A stretch of 64,000 nt of DNA from Distichodus sexfasciatus (taxonomy: Eukaryota; Chordata; Actinopteri; Characiformes; Distichodontidae). Of this stretch, positions 1 through 11,894 are shown one piece after another. Within the stretch, counting starts at the first letter, position 1, and each line of letters opens with the position of its first letter. The notes beneath the pieces were generated by a model, which saw nothing but the letters and a program-made list of their open reading frames with translations, was not told the origin of the DNA and ran no database searches. Location: assembly GCA_032718565.1 (NCBI GenBank), contig JAVGVS010000003.1, forward strand, positions 526,855-590,854, in the 5' to 3' direction. The position numbers were made by a program, and so were the translations under genes.

Positions 1-630
1 TGCCCATTAGAAGGGTTTAGGAAGTTGTGAGGATCGGATTTTCCTTAAAATATATGATAATGCTATTATTGTGGCGTGTGTAAGAGGAAAGACGCTCATA
101 AGCAAAGGAAGTGTTTAGAAAATGGAACATTTTAAAAGCTAAAAGAGTGAGAAGACTAGGATAGGGAGGAGAATTACAGGAGTCATTGGAAGTACGGTGG
201 TACCTCGGTGCTCAAATTTAATCTGTTCCAAAAAGTTGGAGTTCCAAGTTAATTTTCCTGAAATCAGTCTAAAAAATGTAATTTGTTCCCGGCACCACAG
301 AATACAGCAGCAATTTGTGAAAAGCTAGTTTTTCGGTTGGTCTAAGTACAAAGTAAACTGATTTAATTCACGGCCAATTTAGATCAAAAATATTGTTTGA
401 TTGCTGAATTGTTTAATTTGGATGCCTATAAAAATCAAAAAACATATACATACAAAATATACAACATATATGCTTTTTATTTATTTATGTTTTTAAAGGT
501 ACTCAAGGCGCTTTACATAAACTTGAATTTTTACATTAAACACTTACATATAATCAAAACAAACATGTTTAAAACTTACACAAGGAAACAACACAAACAG
601 ATATGCATACAAAAATATATATATATATAT

Positions 631-838
631 ATGTGACCCGATCTGTCGTAATGAGTGGTCGTTCTATTTATTTAGATACGGGCGATTATGTTGAAAAACT
701 TCAAAAATATCGGTTTTCATACCGGAATTGAATTAATTTTGAAGACCATTTCTTTCATATAAGACCAAAAAGAGAATCAATATGCAGTGTTTTCAACATA
801 ATGGCCCATATCTAAATAAATGAGCATGACTTCCATTC
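631..838. mobile_element. Foldback MITE, family F, copy 1
   Basis: Begins tgtgacccgatctg and carries a block (tatttatttagatacgggc followed by gattatgttgaaaaac) that recurs as its reverse complement about 150 bases later (ttttcaacataatggcccat and so on). The same arrangement is found much better preserved at 52125-52378. The right terminus is eroded. Confidence 0.7.
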
Positions 839-964
839 ATCTGACTGAATCAGTCCCCCTCTCTCTACTATATATATATAATATATATATATATATACAA
901 AAAATTGTTCATATAAAAACAATACATACGTGTGAAATAACAAAGCACCCTGTCAAAGTGTGGG

Positions 965-1191
965 ATTATTTGTCATTGTGAACACAACACAGCACACAGT
1001 GCACCACAACCAGATGTGACGTCTGCATTTGACCCATCCATGAAGGAGCAGTGGGCGTCTGACATGGGCAGGGCCTGGGGAGCAGTTCTTGGGGACGGTA
1101 CCTTTGTGGTACCCTTACCCGTCTGGGACTTGAACCGGTGAACTTTTGATCATAGGACGAACTCCCTAACCGTTACACTACCAACTGCTCC
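965..1191 (-). mobile_element. SINE-A copy (tRNA-derived)
   Basis: Reverse-oriented copy of the commonest repeat in the window. Read on the minus strand it has a tRNA-like head with an A box (near tggcgtaacggtaggg) and B box (ggttcgaatcc), then tgcccactgctccttca, then gatgggttaaatgcagaggt, ending in caatgacaaataatcac. The middle part resembles the conserved body of cyprinid HAmo-type SINEs. Confidence 0.85.
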
Positions 1192-1349
1192 GATTGGCCA
1201 AATACGGACGGCAATGAATTAATGGTCCTTCACCGCGAAACTTCTTTTCACGTCGGGTCGAAAGTACAAACTAAACGGTCGATTTCTGACTTTTATGATT
1301 GACAATACTGTTTGAGTGATGAATTGTTCAACTTTGGAAATATTACACT

Positions 1350-2090
1350 TAGTGCTGGGCGGTATACCGGTTCATACCGAAAACCATTTTTTCGTTATGA
1401 TATAATTTTTTCTAATACCGCAATACCAGTTTAAATAGCCTAAACAATGTTCAGAAAGTGGCGCAGCTGGAAACTGTTTAAGGGGAGAACTTTTCCCTGC
1501 TGCACCACTAAACATGAACCGCAGTAGTTCAGAAACGGAAGATATAACTGACGCTGGAGTTGAAAATAGTAGAGCTGAAACGGTTATTAAAATAATTTTT
1601 GCAATTTTTCTAGAACCGAAGCTTTAATTCATTTCACACGGACGCTTATTAATGAGATTGCACAACGCTTTCAGTAGCGCGATCAAGACAAGAGTTGATC
1701 CCTCTGTATGCGAACGTATTGGTGAGATATTCTGTGCACAAAAAACAGAAGTAAATGCGTAAAAATGCTCATAAGTGCCATTACTCGCTAAAGCGCTCCA
1801 GTTCGGTCCAAACGTCCCGTTTATTACAAACAAAACGCATATTTTAGCTGATAAATAACCACAACAACCAGTGTTCTACTCACAATACAGCCGTATATAT
1901 ATATAGTCTATTCCGGAACATTCTGTTGTGACGCAGCTCTGAGGGCCGCGCAGGGTATTGTGGGAAATGTAGTTCTCTTCCAGAACGGCCAAAAGCAGCT
2001 CATTTTAGAGATCAGATTGGTTCAAAATGACACATAACTTCAGTATTTCTTCATTTTGATAAAGATTTTTGGTCATACCGCCCAGCTCTA
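1350..2090. mobile_element. hAT-like non-autonomous element
   Basis: The ends tagtgctgggcggtat and ataccgcccagctcta are inverted copies with one mismatch in 16. The flanking bases attacact (1342-1349) and actacact (2091-2098) form an 8-bp target duplication with one mismatch, typical of hAT insertion. The internal 1575-2060 is a repeat also present at 40478-40995 and, reversed and more diverged, around 10440-10760. No transposase frame is visible. Confidence 0.75.
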
Positions 2091-2189
2091 ACTACACTCT
2101 GTGTAGTTGAGCGATTTCCTGCATAAAACATGACACAGAGCTCAGTTCGTCGCTCAGGAGCGAGGTACCACTGTACATCTATACATCAC

Positions 2190-2767
2190 AAAGATAGTAA
2201 GTGTGTGTGTGTGTTTGTGTGTTTTCCTCACCCTGCGGGCCGCTTGGCTGTTCAGGACGCTGTTTTGTGCCGCACCGTGTTTCTGACTCACTCTTTGGAC
2301 GGATTTCTGTCTGATGCTGAAATTCCACTGTTTTTACAAGAAAGTTTGTGCTGGTTTTCTCCTTATTGTCTCCCTCCATTTCCTTCACCCTCGTTTACAT
2401 CCCACTCCTCTTTCTCCTCCTGCACTCACAAACACACAACATGCACACACACACTCACCTGGACTTGAGTGCTGGCTTTTCGAATGATTTTATTTTCTCG
2501 AGATGCCTCTCTGGGGGGAGAGGAGTTACCACTCGTCCCAAATCTTCGACTCATGACATGAGAAATGAGTCCAACACCTGTGGGACTCCTGCTTATGTGT
2601 GTGTGTGTGTGCCAATCCCTCGCTGTGATAAGCACAGCGTAATTTCTTCCACTCTCTCTCTCTCTCTCTCGAGGCCTCACTCTCTCTCTTCGCCCCTCTA
2701 TTATGATTATTGCAGCTCTTTTATGAGGTCATTGCTAAACACTCATTTGTTCCAGCTCTCCTTACGC

Positions 2768-2804
<37 letters not shown>

Positions 2805-2820
2805 TTCTCTCTGTGCAAGT
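2190..2820. repeat. Cluster of (TG/CA)n and (CT)n microsatellites
   Basis: Short (GT)n near 2200, (CA)n near 2440, (GT)n near 2598, (CT)n at 2653-2672 and a (CA)n run at about 2771-2801. They create spurious open frames on both strands. Confidence 0.85.
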
Positions 2821-3221
2821 GTGTGTTGTCGTCTAATTCCATCGTATAAACTAAACACTCATTTGTCTGTGGAGTTTAATAGCTCTTTATTGCTAGTGTA
2901 ATGAGCTGAGATGATAAAAGTACACGCATTATACTCAACAAAAAGGAAAAAGTTCGGCTTGTAAAAGCAAAATATAAAGATACAAAGTAGTCCCATTTGA
3001 AACCACATTTTCAAAAACATATTTCAAGATTGACCAGCCGTTTTTTTTTTTTTTTCCAGTTTTACAAATGAGAAATTCGGAATATGCCTCTATGACATAA
3101 ACTGAATTAAAGGACCGCACACTCAATAATTTCTCTATGTAATCATCTAAATTTCTTCTTCAGATCAGACTCAAGTTTGTCATTAACAGTAAAATTTTTA
3201 TATTGACAGCCTTTAAATGAT

Positions 3222-3452
3222 GCTCTTATTATCCTGAGCAATTCCCTAACGTCAGGCAGAGCAACTTGGGGTTAAGGGTCGTGCTCAGGAGCAGCCCGGT
3301 GGTCATAGTTCTGGAGGTAGGATTTGAACCCACAACTTCTTCTTCCAGGAGCGAGTATCAGGACCAAGCTGCTGTTGGCTGTGGTGGGATTTGAACCTAC
3401 GCCCCCCCCACCAACTGAATAAAGGCTAAATCCAGTGCCACACTACCTATTT
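3222..3452 (-). mobile_element. SINE-B copy, degenerate
   Basis: Contains the reverse-strand signature ttggggttaagggtcgtgct, then ggtaggatttgaacccacaa, which is the body and B-box head of SINE-B read backwards. A second partial head (gggatttgaacctacg) follows at 3390-3405. Confidence 0.7.
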
Positions 3453-3530
3453 GCTTCTAGCGTACATCTCCACTCTTCTCTTTCTCTTCCTCACTAAACT
3501 CTTTTTTTTAAAAAAAATAGAAAAAAAAGT

Positions 3531-3758
3531 ACCGGTAGGGTGTTCGCCCCATGATCAGAAGTTCGCAGGTTCGAATCCAGGGCGGGTAAAGTTACCACTG
3601 AAGTACTCGTGAGCAAGGTACCGTCCCCAAGCACTGCTCCCCGGGCGCTGCCCCTGTTAGCTGCCCACTGCTCCTTCACGGATGGGTTAAATGCAGAGGT
3701 CACATTTCGTCGTGGTGCACTGTGTGCTGTGGTGCGTTCACAATGACAAATAATCACT
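3531..3758 (+). mobile_element. SINE-A copy ending 26 nt before exon a
   Basis: Forward copy, head slightly truncated, with B box ggttcgaatccag (3569-3581) and the full body and tail, ending acaaataatcact. Its 3' end lies in the branch-point window of the exon a acceptor. Confidence 0.9.
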
Positions 3759-3784
3759 TCCTGTCCTCTTGTTGCCCTCTTCAG

Positions 3785-3922
3785 GTGGTTCTACATTTGA
3801 GTCCCATCCAGTCCCTGTCCGTGCATCAGAAGCCGCTGGTTTTTGTCCTCAGCTCGCCCCGGCCGGTGGTCTGGAGAGTTCAGGCTGAGAAACTGGCGGC
3901 TGGAGTCAAGCGCACCTTTTAC
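3785..3922 (+). CDS. tgfbr3: tgfbr3 exon a: orphan domain, early part
   Basis: Codes for 46 residues beginning VVLHLSPIQSLSVHQKPLVF and ending AAGVKRTFYV, matching the part of the betaglycan orphan domain that follows the first N-terminal strands. The acceptor is tcttcag before 3785 and the donor is gtgagt at 3923. Phase is 0 at both ends and the length is 138 nt, so skipping would keep the frame. A SINE ends only about 26 nt upstream, so the acceptor region is partly SINE-derived. The exon or exons before this one, including the signal peptide, are not in the window. Confidence 0.93.
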
Positions 3923-6900
3923 GTGAGTTGACAGATCCTTGTTTTTTTAATCTCGTCTCTCTCCCACTTAACTTTCCCGCTCTCAGTCATGTCGCAACCT
4001 CTTCAGATTTCTTGCTGTTGACGTGGCGCTCACATTTGCCGCTCACACACATCACACACACATTTTAGGTTTAAAGATCCAGAGCTACACTATATTGCCA
4101 AAAGTAGTGAGACACCTGCCTTTGCACACACACAAACTTTAATGGAATCCCCACGAGTTGGAGGGATGTCCCAATACTTTTGGCAATGTAGTGTATCTCA
4201 GCTGAGGTGAAAACACAGCAGCAGGACACCTGAACAGTGGAGAAGTGATTACTCAGTTTACCCTAATACATTTTTCTTCATTAGTACAGTTTGCAGCCAA
4301 TTTCTTGGAGTGTATTGCATTTTTTAAGTATTATATTACAAGGCATCAACACGAAAATTGTCGACAAAATCGGCTAATCTGCGCCGGGGGCTTATGTTGA
4401 CAAATGTTTGCCGTTCTGAATATTCATCAGCGAAGCCGCTTCCAGCACAACAAACACCTCCAACACTCGGCTCTTTCTCGACCGGTTCGTCTTCCGCAAA
4501 TAAACACTCCCCCCCTCCTGCCTCCACCTGCAGGCCATCTCTCCACTCGCATCAATGATGCATTCAGATGCACGTCTCGAGAAGGGAAAAACACACACAC
4601 GCACATACGTACAAGACGTGCTCACAGATACACGTTAAACCAGACAGGTGTGTGTGTGTGTGTGTGTAATTGCGTCTGGCTGCTGCTCACAGGTTGGTAT
4701 TGATTGCTGCGAGTCTGTGGGCGTCGACCACGTCCCGGCGCGCCGGATGTTTGTTTGGTGTGTGTTTGTGTGTGTGAGTTGTTGAGAGGTGATAAGTCTG
4801 GGTGCATCTGGAGCAAAACAAGATTTAGCCGAAGGCCGTAAATCCCTAAACTCAGTTTAGTTTGGTTAAGCAGACAGAAGCAAAAGGACAGGACTCTGTC
4901 TCTAGCGCTCACTATCCCCCCCCCCATCTGTCTATCTGTCTATCTGTCTATCTATCTATCCATCCATCCATCCATCTATCTGCCACCCCTCTCTCTATGT
5001 CTTTCCACCCCCTACATTCCCCTCGCTCTTTCCCCCTTTCTTTCTTTCTTTCTTTCTTTTTTTCTCTTTCTTTCTTTTTGTCTGTCTATCTTTCTGTCAG
5101 TCAATTTGTGCTTGTTGTTTCCTTTTTTCTCTCTGCCCCGTTGACCTCTCTCTCTTTCTCCCCCTCTTTCAAGTCTTTGTCCTATTCTTTCATTCTTTCT
5201 TTATCCAAATATTTCCCTGCTTCTCCTTTTCCTTCTCTTGTCTCTCTCCTTATCTCTCTCTCTTTTTTATCTATCTATCTGTCTGTCTGTCTGTCTGTCT
5301 GTCCGTCCATCCATGCGTCCATCCACTTACATATATACTCTGTCTGTCTGTCTGTCTGTCTATCCATCCATCCATCCATCCATCTATAAAGATCTAGAGA
5401 GGGAAAACACACAGAAGACATGATCACAGACCTGTGTTAACCTGGATGTCGCTCCCGTGTGTGTATGTGTTTGTTTGTGTGTGTGAATTTGCGTCTGGCT
5501 CTTTCTCTCTGGCTGGTATTGATTGTAGTGAGTGTGTGATTGTGTAACCGCACCCCGGCGCTACGGATGTGTGTTGGTGATCCGGTTTCCGGGTGTTGGG
5601 AGGGGGGGAAAGTGGTGCCGATTAGCGTGGGGTTGTGGTTTAGTCCGTTTTTAACATTTTTAATTTAGCTGCAGCTCTCCTTCATCCAACACTCTTCAGT
5701 CCTCAGCTGGAAAACATCACGCTTAAAAGCTTCCCCCAGGAGCGTAAAACTCCCCCATTTGGGTCTGCGCCGTGTTTGTGCCGCGTGCACAACACCTCGG
5801 CTTGTTGCGCTTTCCCGCTCACAGCGGTCTGATGACTTTCACAGTCTGGCTGTAAAGCCGGCGTCTCGCCTGTGGCCGACTTTAGAGGACGTGTTTTTGT
5901 CTACAAAATGAAAAACAAAAAGTTTGTGTAAAGTTTGGACAAAAGCCTGAGAGATGAACTTGATGGTGTTGAATGTTATCAGATCACTAACCCAAAATAT
6001 CATTGTTTCACGGTAATGCTGTTGACCAGCCGGCATCACGTTTTCAACAGTTTAATTGGATAATCTTAACATTTATCTGTTTTTTGCATCAAACTGTAGT
6101 ACAAAAATAAAAAAAGTCACAAAATACCACTTGAACTGTGGGACTGAACTCATTGAGGTGTGTTTTAAATTTACATCACCTTTTGCATTTACGCTAAAAT
6201 TATTATATTACATTTTTTCATGTATGCCGAGAGCATGAGTTTAGACTTGGCATTGTGTCCCAGCACTTGTTTAGACACTTTTGTCTTTCAGGTTCTTCTC
6301 CCAAATGATTTTACATGAATATATATAAATGTAAAATTAATCTAAATATATGAACATTGTATATAAATATATGAACAAACCGTTTTCACTGCTTTTCATT
6401 TGGTTAAATATTTCTAAAACAGTCAGGCCAACGTCAAGACTGACCAGTAGAATTGTTTTATTCACTTTATGATTAGATGCTAAAATAGCACTGCGTATCA
6501 TGAAGGGATTGTTCCTAAGACTAAACAATGTAAATATATTATTTTTAAATACAAGCCGAATCTAAAAAACCTTACAGTTGTGTTTCTGAAAACTTGACAT
6601 TAACAACTGTACATAGTTGGGGAGGTTGATAATGAGGTCATTAGTGGCGTAACTAGTTAGGGAGCTGACCCCATGTTCCCCCGTGACCAGAACGGTGCCA
6701 CTGAGGTACTTATGAGCAAGGTACCGTCCCCAAGCACTGCTTCCTGGGCTCTTCCAGAAGACTGTTCACTGCTCCTTCACGGATTTCATTATGGTGCACT
6801 TTGTGCTGTGCTGTGCTGTGTTCACCGTGACAAATAATCATTCCCTCAGACACCGTGCATATAGTCAAAGTATTTGTGGTGAAGTGCAGAGTGCCATATT

Positions 6901-9900
6901 GCTGAATAAGGACATAAGGTGGGTAAGAGATAGGTGGTGATAAAGGGCTCGAATTTCACTTGCAAAGACGTTTTATTGTGTTAAGCACTAACCGGCTGCA
7001 GTGAAGTGAAGTCAGTGATTATTTGTCATTGTGAACACACCACAGCACAGCACACAGTGCACCACAACCAAATGTGACCTCTGCATTTAACCCATCCGTG
7101 AAGGAGCCCGGGGAGCAGTGCTTGGGGACGGTACCTTGCTTGAAGTTCCCTAGGTAACTTTATCGGCCCTGGAATCGAACCTGCGACCTTCAGATCACGG
7201 GGCGAACACCCTACCGTTACGCCACCAACTGCTCCTCGAATAATAATACAACATACAGTATGTTCAAATTAAAGGACATAAACAAAGTGACTTCTGACTG
7301 CCACTAATTAGGAAAGGGTTAAACAATGAGGTCCTCTCTGGCACAAACGACAGCGCACCGTGATCCGGAGTATTTTCATTTCTTCCCCCGTCTCCAGGGG
7401 GTCCCAAATGAAACCCGGCGTCTGTCAGATGGAGTTTTGAAAGTGGACGCCTTCTTAATAACTCGCCATATTAAGTCAGGAGAACATCGGGCCTTGTGTG
7501 CAAGGAGTAATGAGAAAACGAAAAGGGACGCGCCAGGATTCTTGAGCCTGCGTTGCTTTATCTCATGAGAAATCGGAGAATGATGCCCCCCCACCGCCAC
7601 CCCACCCGACCCCGTAAAGACACTCGAACACGTTTTTCCTTTCCCAAAAACCTCCGCGATGTGATGTGCTGTGGTGTATCTTGAGGTTATTCCGTGCGAT
7701 TATCGTTCTCAAATGCGTCTTTAACGTCTGGCTTTCTATTGTTTCCACATGTGCTGGGATCAGCCGCTTGTTTTGTGAATGCGGATCAGCTTGGTTGGAA
7801 GGCTGGAACAAATATCCAACACCATCTCTTTCCAACTTTCTCTCTCTCGCTAGTAAACGAGTCACTCTTTAACGCGCTCACAAGCTGGCATGCGGCAAAA
7901 TATAGGCACCGCTGAGGTGCTCATGAGCGAGGTACCGTCCTCAGGCCCTGCTCAAGTTGCCAAAATGAACGCTCCATTGAAAAGAGGTTAGACACGACTA
8001 ACGTTTCGCTTGCGATTCGTTTGACGTTTATAACAGGAGCCGTAGATGAAATCTACAGCAACGCAAAAAACCTCACTGGGAGACGTTCACTGTCCGTCAT
8101 CTCCAAGGGGGCGAGGTTTCAATCTGGACATACTAGACTGGTGCTCAGCATGTTCGGAAATTCTCTCCCCTATAGCACAACACCAGCACCAAGCAAAAAA
8201 ACCTAAACAAAACTCTAACCCCACCCAGAGCCTGAAACCCCTATAAGTCCATAAGCGAGGCTTGGATTTCGGGCCCTGGGTGTAGAGACACTGCTCAAAC
8301 AGAACAGCAGGAGTGAAAGTCGACGCTGCCCTGCTAATTGAGCTATTTCCTGTGTGGTGTTGTAATATTCTCATGTCTCATGGAAACGGCCGCTGAAGCA
8401 GCTCGCGTGGCTGTCGACCTGAACATTCTGTCAGTGTGTTTCTGAGAACGCAGCAGGAGCTGAGCCGTTTTGGGGTTGCCAGTTTTGTAGTAAATGTGCT
8501 GATAGTGACAGATACGGTGCAGATGTGCAGCAATTAAAGACGTTTCAAGTTTATTTCTGCTGTAGTCCGTGACACGACAAGTTGGCAGAAGTAGTTGGAC
8601 GGTCGTGAGTGAGTGAGTGAGTGATTATTTGTCATTGTGAACATAGCACAGCACACAGTGCACCACAACCAAATGTGACCTCTGCATTTGACCCATCCGT
8701 GAAGGAGCACAGCTCTGTCAGCGCCCGAGGAGCAGTGCTAGGAGACGGGACTTGGCTGATGAGTAGTACCTCAGTGGTAGCTTTACTCGACCATCGTTTA
8801 AGCGATGTTATCAGTGTAGATCGCCGTATCGTTACGCCCCCTTATGTGGGCAGTGGAGTTTTGGCGAAGGAGCACTACGCCGCTCGTCTGCTCGGCAACA
8901 CGCCGCTTAAATAAGTTTGTCATCGCGGTGCTGATGGACAGCGCCTAACGTCAGGTGTCTTAACGGGACATGTGAGCCGCCGATCCACTCCGTCAGCCTT
9001 TTCGCATGAGCCTCTGCTCTCCCTCGTTAGGACACAGCGGTGAGACACCTGATCTCCAGTGGCCTGTCAGCACCCTGCACCCCCAAATCATCCTCAAGCC
9101 CCTCGGTCTAAACTCCCAGCTCTGGGCCTGGTGTGTGTTAGGAGTCCTAACTGGGGATATGACATCATGCTGCACACACACAGAGACACACACACACACA
9201 TACACACACACACACGTGCACATGCTTTTCCAGTCCTAACTCTTCGTATTAGAGCAGTCAGAAGAATGACCTCACGCAAAAGCACACTTCAGGAATAGAT
9301 CCTAAACACTCTTGCCAAGAAATGACACACGCTAGAACCTAGAACACACACGCACACACACACACACACACTATCCCACATATAACTCGGAGAATACACC
9401 ATCTCAAGCCAGATATTTCTCTAGACACTAATTCACTTAGTTTTTCACACACTAACGCACGCATTTCGGACCTGTTTACACGTATACGGATATTTTTCTA
9501 AACACACATTTTTTATACGTTTGGGACTTTCGTTTCCACCACCTCAAACGCACATTTTTCAAAACGCCCTTCCAACTGAAGGTTTCTCAGAACGCTGGAT
9601 TCTGTGGATACGTCCAAACGAAAGGCCCAAATATTTATAAAAATATACACGTACGAGTAAACAGACCCTTATACACACACACTTCCACACACATATGCAT
9701 GTACACACACACACACACACGCTTACAAGATAACAGACACATATACACACATACACACACACACATCCTTACTCACGCACACACATACACACACACAAAT
9801 TAACACATACATATACAAGCAGACGCAGATGTACACAAACACACACACACACACCATTCTGAGATTATACTTCTCTCTTTTCAAGTCTCACTACCTTATT

Positions 9901-11849
9901 TTATCTCTCAGACACACACACACACACACACACACGGGTTTCCCTGTATAGGAACCTCTTCCACTTCCGCTCTTCCCTCGCTGAGGAGACTCAACACATT
10001 TCTGCAGCAGATGGTGTTGAGTGCTGGAGCTGGAGCCAAGAGCAGCACATGTTCACCAAAGCACTGAAGGAGGAGGAGGAACAGGAGGCTCGGAGTCTTC
10101 CTCTCACACCTTCACACACACACACACACACATTTTGTGTATATAGCAGAGCAGGTTTATCAGGACTTAACCCCAAAACCCCTCACACAAGCACTGAACA
10201 CTCAACAGGTCTGCCAGGAACAACGGGGGCCGACCTGGGCCTCGTTCACCAAACGTTCGCAAGTTTATTTTTGGTTTAGAGACATTCCGTGGCTTAGTTC
10301 TGTGAAGAAAAAGAAGGTTAGTTCCAGGTGGAAACGCTTCTTTATCTATCTGGATATAGAGTTTGATTAGATTTGATAACAAAGGACAAAATTCTACCTT
10401 AATTTTTTACTCTCTAACAATATAGAATGGAAAAATATTTCCCGATTAATGGAAAATGAAGAAATACTGAAGTTGTGGCAATTTTTGTGTTTTTTTATAC
10501 TCATTTTGGCCTATAACTCATTTTTGACTCATCTCTGGGAGAAAACTACATTTTTGTCATGAGGACGTTCCATACGAGAGCCGCGGCACAACAGCGCTGT
10601 GGACGAGCGTCGGAAATGAATACATATCAAGTAAACGTGGTACTGTGGTAGCTGTTATTTATCAGCTAATATATAAAATTTATCTGTAATAAATGGGAAG
10701 ATTTAACTGAAGTGGAACGTTTTGGAACATGAGAGTCGTGCACGTTATTTTTACGCGAAAAATATCATTTATGCGTCACGACTCCTCGTGGTTGAAGGTC
10801 AAGTCGCAGAGAGTGTGACGTAATGCACCACGCCGCAAAACTTAGGGAAAAACGGAAAATGTCGTGCTGGGAAATGAGAAAATCGTTAAGAAGAAGAATC
10901 GATAAAGTTGGGGGTGTACAGTTCTGATGGAATTGATCAGTTGAAACGGGTTTGGAGTCGGAATTGGTTTTCGATTCTCACCCCTAGTGTACGAGGGCAC
11001 AAAGTTTTTGTAGGAATTTTCTTAAGAACAAATTAAAGTGAAAATCTAAAGCTACCGTATCAGTGAATGAGGCCCAATGTTGGTGTTGGCCGTTCTTCTC
11101 TCACAAAAAGCTTAAAATAATTTCATCCGTCATAAAACCCATCCCACAGGCCGGTCTATCAGTGAAGCCGAACCCACGGACGTTAAAATCGCACTGAATC
11201 GAATACTGTCCCCGTCAAATGAGATGTGAAGAACATTTCTACCTCGAGCGAGTTTTGGGGGACCGCCGTCTCCACACTCCACTTGGTTTTACTGTGTTTT
11301 TGTGGTGGTCCTGGTTGAGGACTTCGATCTGGAAAACATCTTCGTCCCCGTTTGAAAGAGCGTCTTTTGATTTAAAAAAAAACAAAAAAACGTTCGGCTG
11401 GTGGAAATGAGTTTCCCTTTTTGTCTTTGCCAAGCGACTGTTTTTCTGTTTTTATTGCTCGGAGAAGTCTAGCTCTCTCTAACTCGTCACTGTTAATTGA
11501 TTCCATGATGGAGCCCATATTTTTTTTTAATGCAATAGCGTTCCGATTCGCCGTCGCCCTTGGTTTTTTTTTGGTTTTTGTTTTTTTTCCTTCCCAAGCC
11601 GGAATTTCGCGGGAACGTCGGCTTGAGCCCCTTCCAGAGTCATGATTAGCTTTCTTGGAGGAAGCGGAACACAAATCCGCCCGCAAACCCACAACTTTTT
11701 GGCGTGCCGTGGCATGTTTTGTCACATCCAGGGCCTGCAACACACACACGCACACAGACACACACACTCCTCCCTTTTTAACGTCTGTTTTAAGCACTTC
11801 ATCATCTCCCCGAGACGTTTGCGTTTTTCCGTGAGGAGAGAGGGTGTTG

Positions 11850-11894
<45 letters not shown>

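Larger units (their letters stand above)
1..3784 (+). other. Intron upstream of tgfbr3 exon a (3' part)
   Basis: Non-coding. It contains AT-rich unique sequence (1-630), a foldback element (631-838), a SINE-A copy (965-1191), a hAT-type element (1350-2090), CA/TG and CT microsatellites between 2195 and 2815, a SINE-B fragment (3222-3452) and a SINE-A copy just before exon a. The open frames here run through simple repeats or transposon DNA and show no protein-family match. Confidence 0.8.

Noticed and set aside
3531..3600. Intact tRNA gene suggested by A and B boxes
   Set aside because: No cloverleaf acceptor pairing and about twenty copies share the same non-tRNA body; these are SINE heads.
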